From Streptomyces olivochromogenes (GTDB taxonomy: Bacteria; Actinomycetota; Actinomycetes; Streptomycetales; Streptomycetaceae): a stretch of DNA of 64,000 nucleotides. This document shows, piece by piece, positions 35,055 to 43,661 of this stretch. Every line of letters starts with the position of its first letter. The stretch's first letter is position 1. The notes below the pieces were generated by a model, which saw only the letters and a program-made list of their open reading frames with translations, searched no databases and was not told the DNA's origin. A program made the translations under genes and the position numbers. The stretch is from positions 23,736-87,735 of the forward strand of contig NZ_JADDRL010000030.1 in assembly GCF_021538895.1 (NCBI RefSeq), written 5' to 3'.

Positions 35055-35059
35055 CGTCA

Positions 35060-35525
35060 CATCCTCCCAGGCGATAACAGCGGACATGCCAAGAACCGGA
35101 ACGCACCATCCTGGGACCGTTCCTTTCGTTGGGCGGCGAGCACATCGGAATGGCGGGCGTGGGCGTTGCTCCAGCGCAGGTAGCCATGCAGGGCCCGGGT
35201 CTGCACAGGGTGGCTGTGGTGGCGGGAGTTGGCCAGGGTGAACTGCCGCAGCGGGCCGAATTGGGCCTCGATCGGGTTGGCCCAGGAGGCGTAGGTCGGA
35301 GTGAAGCACACCTCGACTTGCTCTTCTGGGCCCGCCGGCGGATGTCGGCGCCGGTGTAGCCAGAGAGGTTGTCCAGGATGACATAGATGGGGCCCGTAGG
35401 GTCGGGCCGCGCGGATCGACTTCAGCGCGGCCAGGGCGTTGGCGGTGCCATTGCGGCGGCGGCTGACCCCCAACAGCCGGTCGTCGCCGATGGAATAGCA
35501 GCCACGGAGGGCCTGCGACGGTGGC
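35060..35525 (-). pseudogene. IS630-family transposase, C-terminal half with frameshifts
   Basis: One frame gives GCYSIGDDRLLGVSRRRNGT and LAALKSIRAARP; after a shift, VEVCFTPTYASWANPIEAQF, GPLRQFTLANSRHHSHPVQT and YLRWSNAHARHSDVLAAQRK. This is the DDE half of an IS630 transposase with the last catalytic Glu region, and the normal end is lost. Its missing N-terminal half belongs to the same class as the scar at 3493-3933. Confidence 0.8.
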
Positions 35526-35539
35526 GGCTCAGGCCCTGG

Positions 35540-36000
35540 CGGTGGTTGTGCCGGTTATCCGGTTCCAGATGGTGAAGCGGTGCTGCATCTCGGCGCGGTA
35601 TTCGGGTGCGCTGAGCAAGTGACGGCGGGGCCGGAAGTGCGGTGAGATGCAGCTGAACGCCGACAGGAATCGCTGAGTCCGGGCCGGTGGACCGTAAGCC
35701 TTTTCATCGCGCGTTCGCGCCAGCGGGTGGGATGGTGCGCGTTCTCGGCCCGGTTGTTCAGAGGCCCTTGTGGGAAGGGTGCTCGACCGAGGACATCAAG
35801 TGGCGGTGTCCTGATCGACGGCCCGCCACAGACAGTGCCCCGCACCCCGTTGAACTTGACGAACACTGCGTCGAAGTGCCATTCGTCGCCAGCCCGCGGC
35901 CGACGGCGGCGCAGCACCGCGGCGACCGCCACCCCGGCGCCCTCCACCACAGGACCCTCCCGGAGATCAACAAACCCGACGATCGTTCCTCACTCGACAC
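35540..36000 (-). pseudogene. IS6-family transposase remnant with internal deletion
   Basis: GDEWHFDAVFVKFNGV is the first DDE segment. LDVLGRAPF then jumps straight to LNNRAENAHHPTRWRERAMK, so about 45 residues including the second Asp are deleted. A frameshift follows, although the family tail can be followed in other frames to about 35545. Dead element. Confidence 0.75.
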
Positions 36001-36094
36001 CCGCCACTCAAATTGACAGTGCCGCAACCGGCCGCGTCGAGAGCACCTCGGCGATCACCGTCAGGCCGAAGCCGACGCGACAGGCGAGGTCGAC

Positions 36095-36180
36095 CGGCAC
36101 ATCACGGCCGACGCCACCATCGTGCGGGCACATCAGCACACGCCTGGCGCCCACGCCGAACACCGCCGGCTCCCGCCTCA
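36095..36180 (+). pseudogene. IS5-family transposase scrap
   Basis: A short reading ADATIVRAHQHTPGAHAE matches the first-Asp motif (VDSTIVRAHQHAAGAR) of a common Streptomyces IS5 group, also represented at 61050-61903. Both sides are unrelated sequence. Bases 36181-36468 hold no gene I can support. Confidence 0.4.
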
Positions 36181-36468
36181 AAGGGGGACGTACCGACGGA
36201 ACACCGAGGCGAAGCGGCGTGGCAGAACCTCCACGGCAGGCCGACGGAAGTGGTACGGAAGGCGAGGGCCTGGGCCGCTCGCGGGGCGTGCGGGCTCACC
36301 ACGCAGCGCCACCTCAGTGCGGACGGCCACTACCGCCCACTGCCCCTGACGACCGTCGGACAGCGGGCGGACTGCACGCAGTTCGGGCCCGTTATGGACA
36401 AGATCTCGACGGACGCCCATGCGTACCCCGCCCCCGATGACGCGCCCGCCCGTTTCCCCCGGTTCCGC

Positions 36469-36501
36469 GCGACGGACCTGCCCTCCGGCCGCGTAGAGCA
36501 G
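36469..36501 (+). promoter_or_regulatory. ECF-type promoter P1 (transglycosylase-sigma unit)
   Basis: GCGACGGAC at 36469-36477 and CGTAGAGCAG at 36492-36501 are 14 bases apart. The same two boxes at the same spacing precede the mce operon (38762) and the propeller gene (50059). The form fits a -35/-10 pair for an extracytoplasmic-function sigma factor; the leader to GTG 36534 would be about 27 bases. Confidence 0.65.
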
Positions 36502-36533
36502 ACGACGGATTCATCCACGGAGGGGACTGCACA

Positions 36534-37610
36534 GTGACATCGCGTGCACTCAAGGGGGCATCGAGGGGTGCCAGGGGTACGGCGATCGCGGTGACGGCGA
36601 TGGCCGTGCTGACCGCGTCGCAAGCGCCGAGGGTGGTTTCGGCCGAGGCCGCGGAGCCCGCGCGGAGGGCGGCACCCGCCGAGCACGACCTCAGCGTCTC
36701 CGGCGACACTCCATACCGCACTGGTCTTCCCCCGCTGCGGGCGCGGAAGAAGGGCTCGGCACAGGGCGTGACAGGCGGCGGTGCCCTGCCCGCGAGCGTG
36801 TTCGCGGCGTACCGGCGTGCCGAGGGGGAGCTGGCGCGCAGCGCGCCCCGCTGCCGGTTGCACTGGCAGCTGCTGGCCGCGATCGGTCAGGTGGAGTCCG
36901 GGCAGGCACGGGGCGGCTGGGTGACCCCGGACGGTACGACCGTGAAGCCCATCCTCGGCCCGCGGCTGACCGGCGGCGCCTTCGCCGTCGTGGCGGACAC
37001 CGACGACGGCGCGTACGACGAGGACACGGTGTACGACCGCGCGGTCGGTCCTATGCAGTTCATCCCGTCCACCTGGGCCCGCTGGGGAGCGGACGGCAAC
37101 GGCGACGGACGGACGGACCCGAACAACGTCTACGACGCGGCGCTCGCCGCCGGCCGCTACCTGTGCGCGGGCGGCCGGGACCTGTCGAACCCCGCCGACC
37201 TGAACCGGGCGGTCTTGGGCTACAACCACTCGGACGCCTATCTGCGCACCGTCACAGCGTGGTACGCGTACTACCTGACCGGACATCGCGTGGTGCCGGA
37301 CGCGTCCGACGGATCCCGGTCGGACCGGACGAAGACGCCGAAGCCCTCGTCGCCGAAGCCGTCGGACGACCGGAAGACGGGGCCTGATCCTTCGCGCACG
37401 CCGTCGACGTCGCCCACCTCCCCCTCCCCCAGCCCGACCCCCAAGGCCGGCGTCCCGAAGGAGTCCGGGACGCCGCGGGTTCCCCTCCCCGAGCCGACCC
37501 TCACGCTGCCCAGCGGCGGTGTGCTGCCCGACGCTGGGCCGCTGACCACCGGCAACGGCTGGAACACGATGCGCGTCACCCCCTCCACAACTGCCACTAC
37601 TCGGCGGTAA
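36534..37610 (+). CDS. Secreted lytic transglycosylase (SLT_2/MltB-like)
   Basis: A 358-residue exported protein; GTG 36534 follows GGAGGGG. After a signal peptide (residues 1-40) and a Pro/Arg-rich spacer, residues about 105-245 form the muramidase-like domain: LHWQLLAAIGQVESGQARGG with the catalytic Glu near residue 121, AVGPMQFIPSTWARWGAD, DPNNVYDAALAAGRYLC and NRAVLGYNHSDAYLRTV. A long Ser/Pro/Thr tail may span the wall. It cleaves peptidoglycan glycan strands. P1 lies directly upstream, and the sigma gene follows after 53 bases, so both probably share one transcript. Confidence 0.9.
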   Translation: MTSRALKGASRGARGTAIAVTAMAVLTASQAPRVVSAEAAEPARRAAPAEHDLSVSGDTPYRTGLPPLRARKKGSAQGVTGGGALPASVFAAYRRAEGELARSAPRCRLHWQLLAAIGQVESGQARGGWVTPDGTTVKPILGPRLTGGAFAVVADTDDGAYDEDTVYDRAVGPMQFIPSTWARWGADGNGDGRTDPNNVYDAALAAGRYLCAGGRDLSNPADLNRAVLGYNHSDAYLRTVTAWYAYYLTGHRVVPDASDGSRSDRTKTPKPSSPKPSDDRKTGPDPSRTPSTSPTSPSPSPTPKAGVPKESGTPRVPLPEPTLTLPSGGVLPDAGPLTTGNGWNTMRVTPSTTATTRR

Positions 37611-37663
37611 TGTCGCCACCCGCCGGAAGCACAGGACCGGCGGGTGAGTGCGAAGGGGCCCTC

Positions 37664-38722
37664 ATGGCGACGGACATGCCTGCGGACACAGCGGCCGGGG
37701 ACGAGCGTTGGCAGCGCGTCTGGAGCCATCGCGAACACCTGCTCAAGGTGGCTCGGCGGCGATCCATGAGCCAGGAGGACGCCGAGGACGCCGTTCACGA
37801 GGCGATGCTGCGGGCCGCGGAGCGCCCGGACCTCGACGACGAGCGGCTCGGCGCCTGGCTGACGACGGTGACGATGCGGCTGTGCGTCGACCGGCACCGA
37901 CAGGTCAACCGCGAGGCCGAGGTGGGCAGCCGCCCTAGACTCGTCGCACCGGGCCCGGTACCCGTCGAGGAGGCGGTGTGCGACCGGGCAGAGGCGAAGT
38001 GGCTCGCCGTGCGCAGCGGTGAGCTGCCCGCCCGGCAGGCGGAGGCGCTCCGGCTGAGGTCCGAGGACCTGGACGTGAGCCAGGTCGCGGTACGGATGGG
38101 GCTCAGCTACCGGACCGTCGAGTCGCTGCTAGCCCGGGCACGGCGGACACTGCGCGCCTCGCTGGCCGGGACGCTCGCACTGGTGCTGTTCCTGGTCGGG
38201 CGCGGGCGGATGCGCGGGGGCACCCATGCCCAGGCGGTCGCGGTCACCTCGACGGCGGCGACCCTGGTGGTGGCGGGATTCGTGCTGCCGTACGCGCTCG
38301 ACGGGGGCGGAAACGAGAACGGTCCGGCGCCACGGCCGGTGGTGTCCAGCGATGCGCAGGTCCTGCGCACCGAGGCCACGGGCCGCGGGCACGCCCCCAG
38401 GACGCCCGCCCCCTCGCGCCCGGCGCCCGGGGCCCGGGACCGGACGCCGTCACCCGCCGGGGAAACGTCCCTGCCGCTGCCTGTGCCGCCCCTGCCGGAC
38501 GTGTCCGCGTCCCCGCTCCCGGAGCTGTCGGCACCGCAGGTCCCGCAGGTGCCCGAGGTGCCGAAGGTGCCGGGCCTGCCGACCGCCGTGCCGGACCTGC
38601 CGACGAAGTCGGCCGCCTCGTCGGTTCCGTCGCTTCCCCCGGCCTCGGCCGTACCGACCGCTCCGCTCTCCGTCCCCGCCCCGAAGTCGCCTTCGCGCAT
38701 GCCGTCGCCGAAGCTGCCGTAG
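37664..38722 (+). CDS. ECF sigma factor with C-terminal membrane segment and Pro-rich tail
   Basis: A 352-residue sigma-70-family protein; ATG 37664 follows GAAGGGG. Region 2 spans about residues 15-85 (SQEDAEDAVHEAMLRAAERP, LGAWLTTVTMRLCVDRHR). Region 4 lies at about 110-165 (LPARQAEALRLRSEDLDVSQ, VAVRMGLSYRTVESLLARAR). Then come one or two hydrophobic segments (LAGTLALVLFLVG; AATLVVAGFVLPYAL) and about 140 residues rich in Pro, Ser and Val. No anti-sigma gene is adjacent, so the tail may do that job by tethering the factor to the membrane. It is the obvious candidate to read the three matching promoters at 36469, 38762 and 50059. Confidence 0.88.
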   Translation: MATDMPADTAAGDERWQRVWSHREHLLKVARRRSMSQEDAEDAVHEAMLRAAERPDLDDERLGAWLTTVTMRLCVDRHRQVNREAEVGSRPRLVAPGPVPVEEAVCDRAEAKWLAVRSGELPARQAEALRLRSEDLDVSQVAVRMGLSYRTVESLLARARRTLRASLAGTLALVLFLVGRGRMRGGTHAQAVAVTSTAATLVVAGFVLPYALDGGGNENGPAPRPVVSSDAQVLRTEATGRGHAPRTPAPSRPAPGARDRTPSPAGETSLPLPVPPLPDVSASPLPELSAPQVPQVPEVPKVPGLPTAVPDLPTKSAASSVPSLPPASAVPTAPLSVPAPKSPSRMPSPKLP

Positions 38723-38761
38723 CACCCCGTACACACGTCCGTAAAAAATTCTTCGTCCGCC

Positions 38762-38794
38762 GCGACGGACGCCCCTCCCCTCCCCGTAGAGCAG
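38762..38794 (+). promoter_or_regulatory. ECF-type promoter P2 (mce operon)
   Basis: GCGACGGAC at 38762-38770 and CGTAGAGCAG at 38785-38794, 14 bases apart, are identical in both boxes to P1. It lies in the 109-base gap between the sigma gene and the mce ATPase, 37 bases before the latter's start. Confidence 0.65.
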
Positions 38795-38831
38795 ATGTCG
38801 GAGCTGCTCCACGGGCGAAGGGTGCAACCGG

Positions 38832-39761
38832 ATGGGTATCGAGATCTGTGTGGAAGGGCTGACCAAGTCCTTCGGCCACCAGGTCATCTGGCAGGACGTC
38901 TCGCTGACGCTGCCCGCCGGGGAGGTCTCGGTCATGCTCGGCCCCTCGGGGACGGGCAAGTCGGTGTTCCTCAAGACGCTCGTGGGGCTGCTGAAGCCGG
39001 AGCGGGGCTCCGTGAAGGTCGCGGGCCGGGACATCACCCGCCTGCGCGAGCACGACCTGTACGAGGTACGGAAGCTGTTCGGCGTGCTGTTCCAGGACGG
39101 CGCGTTGTTCGGCTCGATGAACCTGTACGACAACATCGCCTTCCCGCTGCGCGAGCACACCCGCAAGTCCGAGAGCGAGATCAAGCGGATCGTCCTCGAA
39201 AAGATGGACATGGTCGGGCTGATCGGCGCCGAGGGGAAGCTGCCCGGCGAGATCTCCGGCGGTATGCGCAAGCGGGCCGGGCTCGCCCGTGCCCTGGTCC
39301 TGAACCCGGAGATCATCCTGTTCGACGAGCCGGACTCGGGCCTGGACCCGGTCCGCGTGGCCTACCTCAACCAGCTCATCGTCGACCTCAACGCACAGAT
39401 CGACGCGACCTTCCTGATCGTCACCCACGACATCGCCTCGGCCCGTCAGGTCCCGGACAACATCGGGCTGCTGTTCCGGCGCGAGCTGGTGATGTTCGGG
39501 CCCCGCGCGAAGCTGCTGGCCAGTGACGAGCCCGTCGTACGGCAGTTCCTGAACGGCCGGATGCAGGGGCCGATCGGCATGGCGGAGGAGAAGGACGCGG
39601 CCCAGGTCGAGCAGGAGCTGGCCCAGATCGACGAGGGCGGCTCGGCCGATGCGCTGACTCCCCGCCTGCTCCCCAGCCCCGGCATCACCCGGCCGCCCCG
39701 CTGGGAGGCGATCGCCAGACGCGAGGCGGAGCTGCACGGGACAGGGGTGACGGGCACATGA
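38832..39761 (+). CDS. Mce-system ABC ATPase (MceG/Mkl type)
   Basis: A 309-residue ATPase that drives the Mce lipid transporter. Walker A MLGPSGTGKSVFLK, Q-loop LFQDGALFGSM, signature GEISGGMRKRAGLARALVLN, Walker B EIILFDEPDSGLDPV and switch His LIVTHDI are all present. LFQDGALFGSMNL and GGMRKR are typical of the MlaF/MceG group. The C-terminal 50-residue extension follows the MceG pattern. First gene of the operon, downstream of P2; its stop overlaps the next start. Confidence 0.94.
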   Translation: MGIEICVEGLTKSFGHQVIWQDVSLTLPAGEVSVMLGPSGTGKSVFLKTLVGLLKPERGSVKVAGRDITRLREHDLYEVRKLFGVLFQDGALFGSMNLYDNIAFPLREHTRKSESEIKRIVLEKMDMVGLIGAEGKLPGEISGGMRKRAGLARALVLNPEIILFDEPDSGLDPVRVAYLNQLIVDLNAQIDATFLIVTHDIASARQVPDNIGLLFRRELVMFGPRAKLLASDEPVVRQFLNGRMQGPIGMAEEKDAAQVEQELAQIDEGGSADALTPRLLPSPGITRPPRWEAIARREAELHGTGVTGT

Positions 39762-40528
39762 GACTCTCCCCGACGGGTGCCCTCCGGCACTCGGGCAACC
39801 TCTTCGCGATGGCACTGGACGTCGTCCGGACCCTCCCCCGACGCCCCTTCCAGGCACGGGAGTTCATCCAGCAGGCGTGGTTCGTCGCGAGCGTCACGAT
39901 CCTGCCGACGGCTTTGGTCTCGATCCCCTTCGGGGCGGTCATCGCGCTACAGATCGGCAGCCTGACCAGGCAGTTGGGCGCACAGTCCTTCTCCGGTGCC
40001 GCGTCCGTGCTCGCCGTGCTGCGGGAGGCCTCGCCGATCGTCACCGCGCTGCTGATCGCAGGCGCGGGTGGCACGGCGATCTGCGCGGACCTCGGGGCGC
40101 GCAAGATCCGGGACGAGATCGACGCGATGCAGGTGCTCGGCATCGACCCGATCCACCGGCTCGTCGTACCGCGGGTGCTGGCGTCGATGGTCGTGGCCGT
40201 GCTGCTCAACGGCCTCGTCTCGGTGGTCGGTGTCGCGGGCGGCTACTTCTTCAACGTCGTCCTCCAACACGGCACTCCCGGCGCCTACCTGGCGTCCTTC
40301 ACCACCCTCGCCCAGCTGTCCGACCTGTGGGCGGCGGAGATCAAGGCGCTGGTGTTCGGGGCCATCGCGGCGATTGTCGCCTCGTACAAGGGGCTGACCG
40401 CGCAGGGCGGTCCGAAGGGCGTGGGCGATGCCGTCAACCAGTCCGTGGTGATCACCTTCATGTTGCTGTTCGTGACCAACTTCGTGATGACTGCCGTGTA
40501 CTTCCAGGTCGTCCCGCAGAGGGGGTAG
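39758..40528 (+). CDS. YrbE-type Mce permease, subunit A
   Basis: A 256-residue membrane protein with five or six helices and the MlaE/YrbE signature around LREASPIVTALLIAGAGGTAI, DLGARKIRDEIDAMQVLGID and PIHRLVVPRVLASMVV. It pairs with the next gene's product to form the transmembrane part of the Mce transporter. ATG 39758 overlaps the ATPase stop. Confidence 0.94.
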   Translation: MRLSPTGALRHSGNLFAMALDVVRTLPRRPFQAREFIQQAWFVASVTILPTALVSIPFGAVIALQIGSLTRQLGAQSFSGAASVLAVLREASPIVTALLIAGAGGTAICADLGARKIRDEIDAMQVLGIDPIHRLVVPRVLASMVVAVLLNGLVSVVGVAGGYFFNVVLQHGTPGAYLASFTTLAQLSDLWAAEIKALVFGAIAAIVASYKGLTAQGGPKGVGDAVNQSVVITFMLLFVTNFVMTAVYFQVVPQRG

Positions 40529-40531
40529 CCG

Positions 40532-41356
40532 ATGAGACCGCAAAAGCTCCTCGATCGCCCCTTGCGCTCACTCGAAGAGCTGGGCGCCCAACTCTCCTTC
40601 TACGGACGCTCCTTGGCTTGGACGGGCCGCACCCTGCGCCGCTACAAGAAGGAGATCCTGCGGCTGCTCGCCGAGGTGAGCTTCGGGCGCGGCGCGCTCG
40701 CCGTCGTCGGCGGCACGGTCGGTGTGATCGCGTTCCTGTCCTTCTTCACCGGCACCGAGGTCGGCCTCCAGGGCTACGCGGCCCTCAACCAGCTCGGCAC
40801 CTCCAACTTCGTGGCGTTCCTGTCGGCGTACTTCAACACCCGGGAGATCGCCCCGCTGGTGGCCGGACTCGCTCTGTCCGCGACGGTCGGCGCCGGGTTC
40901 ACCGCGCAGCTCGGTGCGATGCGGATCAGCGAGGAGACCGACGCGCTGGAGGTGATGGGCGTCCCGTCGCTGCCGTTCCTGGTGACGACGCGGATGATCG
41001 CCGGCTTCGTCGCGGTGATCCCGCTGTACGTGATCGGGCTGCTGTCCTCGTACCTGGCCGCCCGCACCATCACCACCGGCTACTACGGACAGTCGACCGG
41101 CACGTACGACCACTACTTCCACCAGTACCTGCCGCCCGTCGACGTGTTCTGGTCCTTCGGCAAGGTGATCGTCTTCGCCCTGCTGATCATCCTGGTGCAC
41201 TGCTACTACGGCTACCACGCGAGCGGCGGCCCGGCCGGTGTCGGCGTCGCGGTGGGCCGGGCGGTGCGGACCTCGATCGTCGCCATCAACGTCCTGGACT
41301 TCTTCCTGAGCCTCGCGATCTGGGGCGCCAACACGACCGTACGGATAGCGGGGTGA
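40532..41356 (+). CDS. YrbE-type Mce permease, subunit B
   Basis: A 274-residue homologue of the preceding permease: GAGFTAQLGAMRISEETDAL, EVMGVPSLPFLVTTRMIAGF and GGPAGVGVAVGRAVRTSIVA match the YrbE family, with about six helices. It begins three bases after the previous stop and overlaps the first Mce gene as GTGA. Confidence 0.94.
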   Translation: MRPQKLLDRPLRSLEELGAQLSFYGRSLAWTGRTLRRYKKEILRLLAEVSFGRGALAVVGGTVGVIAFLSFFTGTEVGLQGYAALNQLGTSNFVAFLSAYFNTREIAPLVAGLALSATVGAGFTAQLGAMRISEETDALEVMGVPSLPFLVTTRMIAGFVAVIPLYVIGLLSSYLAARTITTGYYGQSTGTYDHYFHQYLPPVDVFWSFGKVIVFALLIILVHCYYGYHASGGPAGVGVAVGRAVRTSIVAINVLDFFLSLAIWGANTTVRIAG

Positions 41357-42624
41357 GAGCGGTGCGCACGCACAGAATGAGACTCAGGCTGTACGGCATC
41401 GCGTTCCTCGCCGTGCTCGCGCTGCTGCTGTCGCTCGCGGTGGCCGTCTACCAGCAGGCGTTCACCTCCGTCGTTCCCGTCACCCTGGAGGCCGACACCC
41501 TCGGCAACCAGCTCGATCCACGCGCCGACGTCAAGCTGCGCGGGCTGCTGGTCGGCGAGGTGCGCGAGGTGCACGCCGACGGCACGAAGGCGACCCTCGA
41601 CATCGCGCTCAAGCCGCAGTACGTGTCGTACATCCCCTCGGACGTGCACGCGCGGCTGCTGCCCAAGACGCTGTTCGGCGAGAAGTACGTAGACCTCGTC
41701 GCTCCCGCCGGCGCCGCGCACGCGTCGGCCCGGCCCATCCGTGCGGGCGACGTCATCACCCAGGACCGCACGAAGGTCGGCATCGAGGTGCAGCAGCTGA
41801 TGAACGACCTGCTGCCACTGCTGCGCACGGTCCGGCCGGGTGAACTCAACGCCACGCTCTCGGCATTCGCCACCGCGCTGGAGGGCCGCGGCGACCGGAT
41901 CGGCGACAACCTCACCCGGGTCGAGGGCTACCTGCGCCGCCTCAACCCGCACATGCCCTCCCTCAAGGAGGACATCACGCGGTTCGCGGACGTCGCCGAG
42001 GTGTACGGCGACGCCGCGCCCGACCTGATGCGGATCCTGCGCAACACGGCCACCACCAGCCGAACGATCGTCGAGAAGAGGAGCCAGTTGGCCTCGGCTC
42101 TGCGCGCGACCGCCTCCGTGGCGGGCACGGCGAACGACTTCCTGTCCGAGAACGGCGACCGGCTGATCACCCTGGGCCGGGTCTCCCGCCCCACGCTGGA
42201 GCTGTTCGCCCGCTACTCCCCCGAGTACCCGTGCCTGTTCCAGGGCCTGGTCCGGCAGGAGAAAGCGTCGGAGGACGCTTTCCGGGGCGGCGAGATGCGG
42301 ATCACCCTTGAGATCGTCCGGCCGCAGGGGGCGTACCGACCCGGTGAGGAGCCGGTGTACGGCGAGCGATCCGGCCCGAACTGCCGTGGCCTACCGCATC
42401 CTCAGGTGCCTGGCCCGAAACCCCATCTCAATGACGGTACGTCGGCCGGAGGTTCCAGTGGCGCACTCCCCGGAAGTGTCGACGTGTCCGCCACCCGGGC
42501 CGAGCAGCGGGCCGTCGGCTCGCTCGTGGCCCCCGTCATGGGCGTCCCCGCGGACCAGGTGCCGCCCGTGGCGACCCTGCTGTTCGGACCGCTCGCGCGC
42601 GGAACGGCGGTGAGTGTCGCATGA
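41353..42624 (+). CDS. MCE-family protein A
   Basis: A 423-residue cell-surface protein. GTG 41353 (GTGA overlap) is preferred over GTG 41362 and ATG 41377 because all junctions here are coupled. One N-terminal membrane helix leads into the MCE domain (VPVTLEADTLGNQLDPRADV, KLRGLLVGEVREV, LPKTLFGEKYVDLVAP), then a long helical region that builds the lipid-conducting needle, with CLFQGLVRQEK near the end. It should assemble with MceB-F into a hetero-oligomeric tunnel. Confidence 0.92.
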   Translation: MRAVRTHRMRLRLYGIAFLAVLALLLSLAVAVYQQAFTSVVPVTLEADTLGNQLDPRADVKLRGLLVGEVREVHADGTKATLDIALKPQYVSYIPSDVHARLLPKTLFGEKYVDLVAPAGAAHASARPIRAGDVITQDRTKVGIEVQQLMNDLLPLLRTVRPGELNATLSAFATALEGRGDRIGDNLTRVEGYLRRLNPHMPSLKEDITRFADVAEVYGDAAPDLMRILRNTATTSRTIVEKRSQLASALRATASVAGTANDFLSENGDRLITLGRVSRPTLELFARYSPEYPCLFQGLVRQEKASEDAFRGGEMRITLEIVRPQGAYRPGEEPVYGERSGPNCRGLPHPQVPGPKPHLNDGTSAGGSSGALPGSVDVSATRAEQRAVGSLVAPVMGVPADQVPPVATLLFGPLARGTAVSVA

Positions 42625-43661
42625 GCAGGTCAGGAGCCCGGCAGACCGCTGCCCCGCTGGTCAAGTTCAGCCTCTTCGCGCTGGTCACGATCGCGGCGAC
42701 GGCGCTGCTCGCCGCCACCATCGTCAACGTCTCCTTCACCCCCAAGGACACCTATCACGCGGTGTTCACCGACGTCACCGGGCTGGAGACCGGCGACGAC
42801 ATCCGGGTGGCCGGAGTGCGGGTGGGAGAGGTCGGGGGTATCCGGATCAAGGACCGGACCCTGGCGGAGGTCACGTTCACCGTCAGCACGGACCGGCCGC
42901 TGCTCGCCGGGACCCACGCAGTCGTCCGCTACCGCAACCTGGTCGGGCAGCGGTACATCGCGCTCACCGAGGGCACGGGCGACGTCACCGCCCGGCTGCG
43001 GCCGGGCGGCACCATCCCGCTGTCCCGGACCCAGCCGGCGCTGGACCTCAACGCCCTGCTGAACGGCTTCAAGCCGCTGTTCGCCGCGCTCAGTCCGAGC
43101 GACGTCAACCAGCTCGCCACCGAGATCGTCCAGACCCTCCAGGGCGAGGGCGGCACGGTGAACAGCCTGCTCGCGCACACGGCGTCGCTCACCAGCACCC
43201 TCGCCGACCGCGACAAACTGATCGGATCGGTGATCGACAACCTCAACACCGTCCTGGAGACGCTCGACAAGCGCGGCTCGCGCTTCTCCGGGCTGCTCAC
43301 GCAGCTGCGCCGGGTGGTCTCGGGGCTGTCCGCCGACCGCAGGCCCATCGGGGAGTCGCTGGTGAGCATCGGCGACCTCACGGACGTCACGTCGGGGCTG
43401 CTGAAGGACGCGCGTCCACCGCTGAAGGACGACATCGCCGGGCTCGGCGATCTCACCGGAACGCTGAACAAGAACGAGAACACCGTGGAGGGCGTCCTGA
43501 AGCGGCTGCCGAACAAGCTGGAGAAGCTGACGGGGACCGCCTCGTACGGCTCGTGGTTCAACTTCTACCTCTGCGACTTCGACGGCCGGATCGTGCTGCC
43601 GAAGACCAAGCGGGTGATCACTCCGGAGCTGCACGTGGCACGGGCGAGGTGTGGCGGATGA
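42621..43661 (+). CDS. MCE-family protein B
   Basis: A 346-residue Mce subunit: N-terminal helix, MCE domain (DTYHAVFTDVTGLETGDDIR, VAGVRVGEVGGIRI, YRNLVGQRYIALTEG) and a helical stalk with VNSLLAHTASLTSTLADRDK, ending YGSWFNFYLCDFDGR. ATG 42621 overlaps the previous stop by four bases. Confidence 0.93.
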   Translation: MSRSGARQTAAPLVKFSLFALVTIAATALLAATIVNVSFTPKDTYHAVFTDVTGLETGDDIRVAGVRVGEVGGIRIKDRTLAEVTFTVSTDRPLLAGTHAVVRYRNLVGQRYIALTEGTGDVTARLRPGGTIPLSRTQPALDLNALLNGFKPLFAALSPSDVNQLATEIVQTLQGEGGTVNSLLAHTASLTSTLADRDKLIGSVIDNLNTVLETLDKRGSRFSGLLTQLRRVVSGLSADRRPIGESLVSIGDLTDVTSGLLKDARPPLKDDIAGLGDLTGTLNKNENTVEGVLKRLPNKLEKLTGTASYGSWFNFYLCDFDGRIVLPKTKRVITPELHVARARCGG

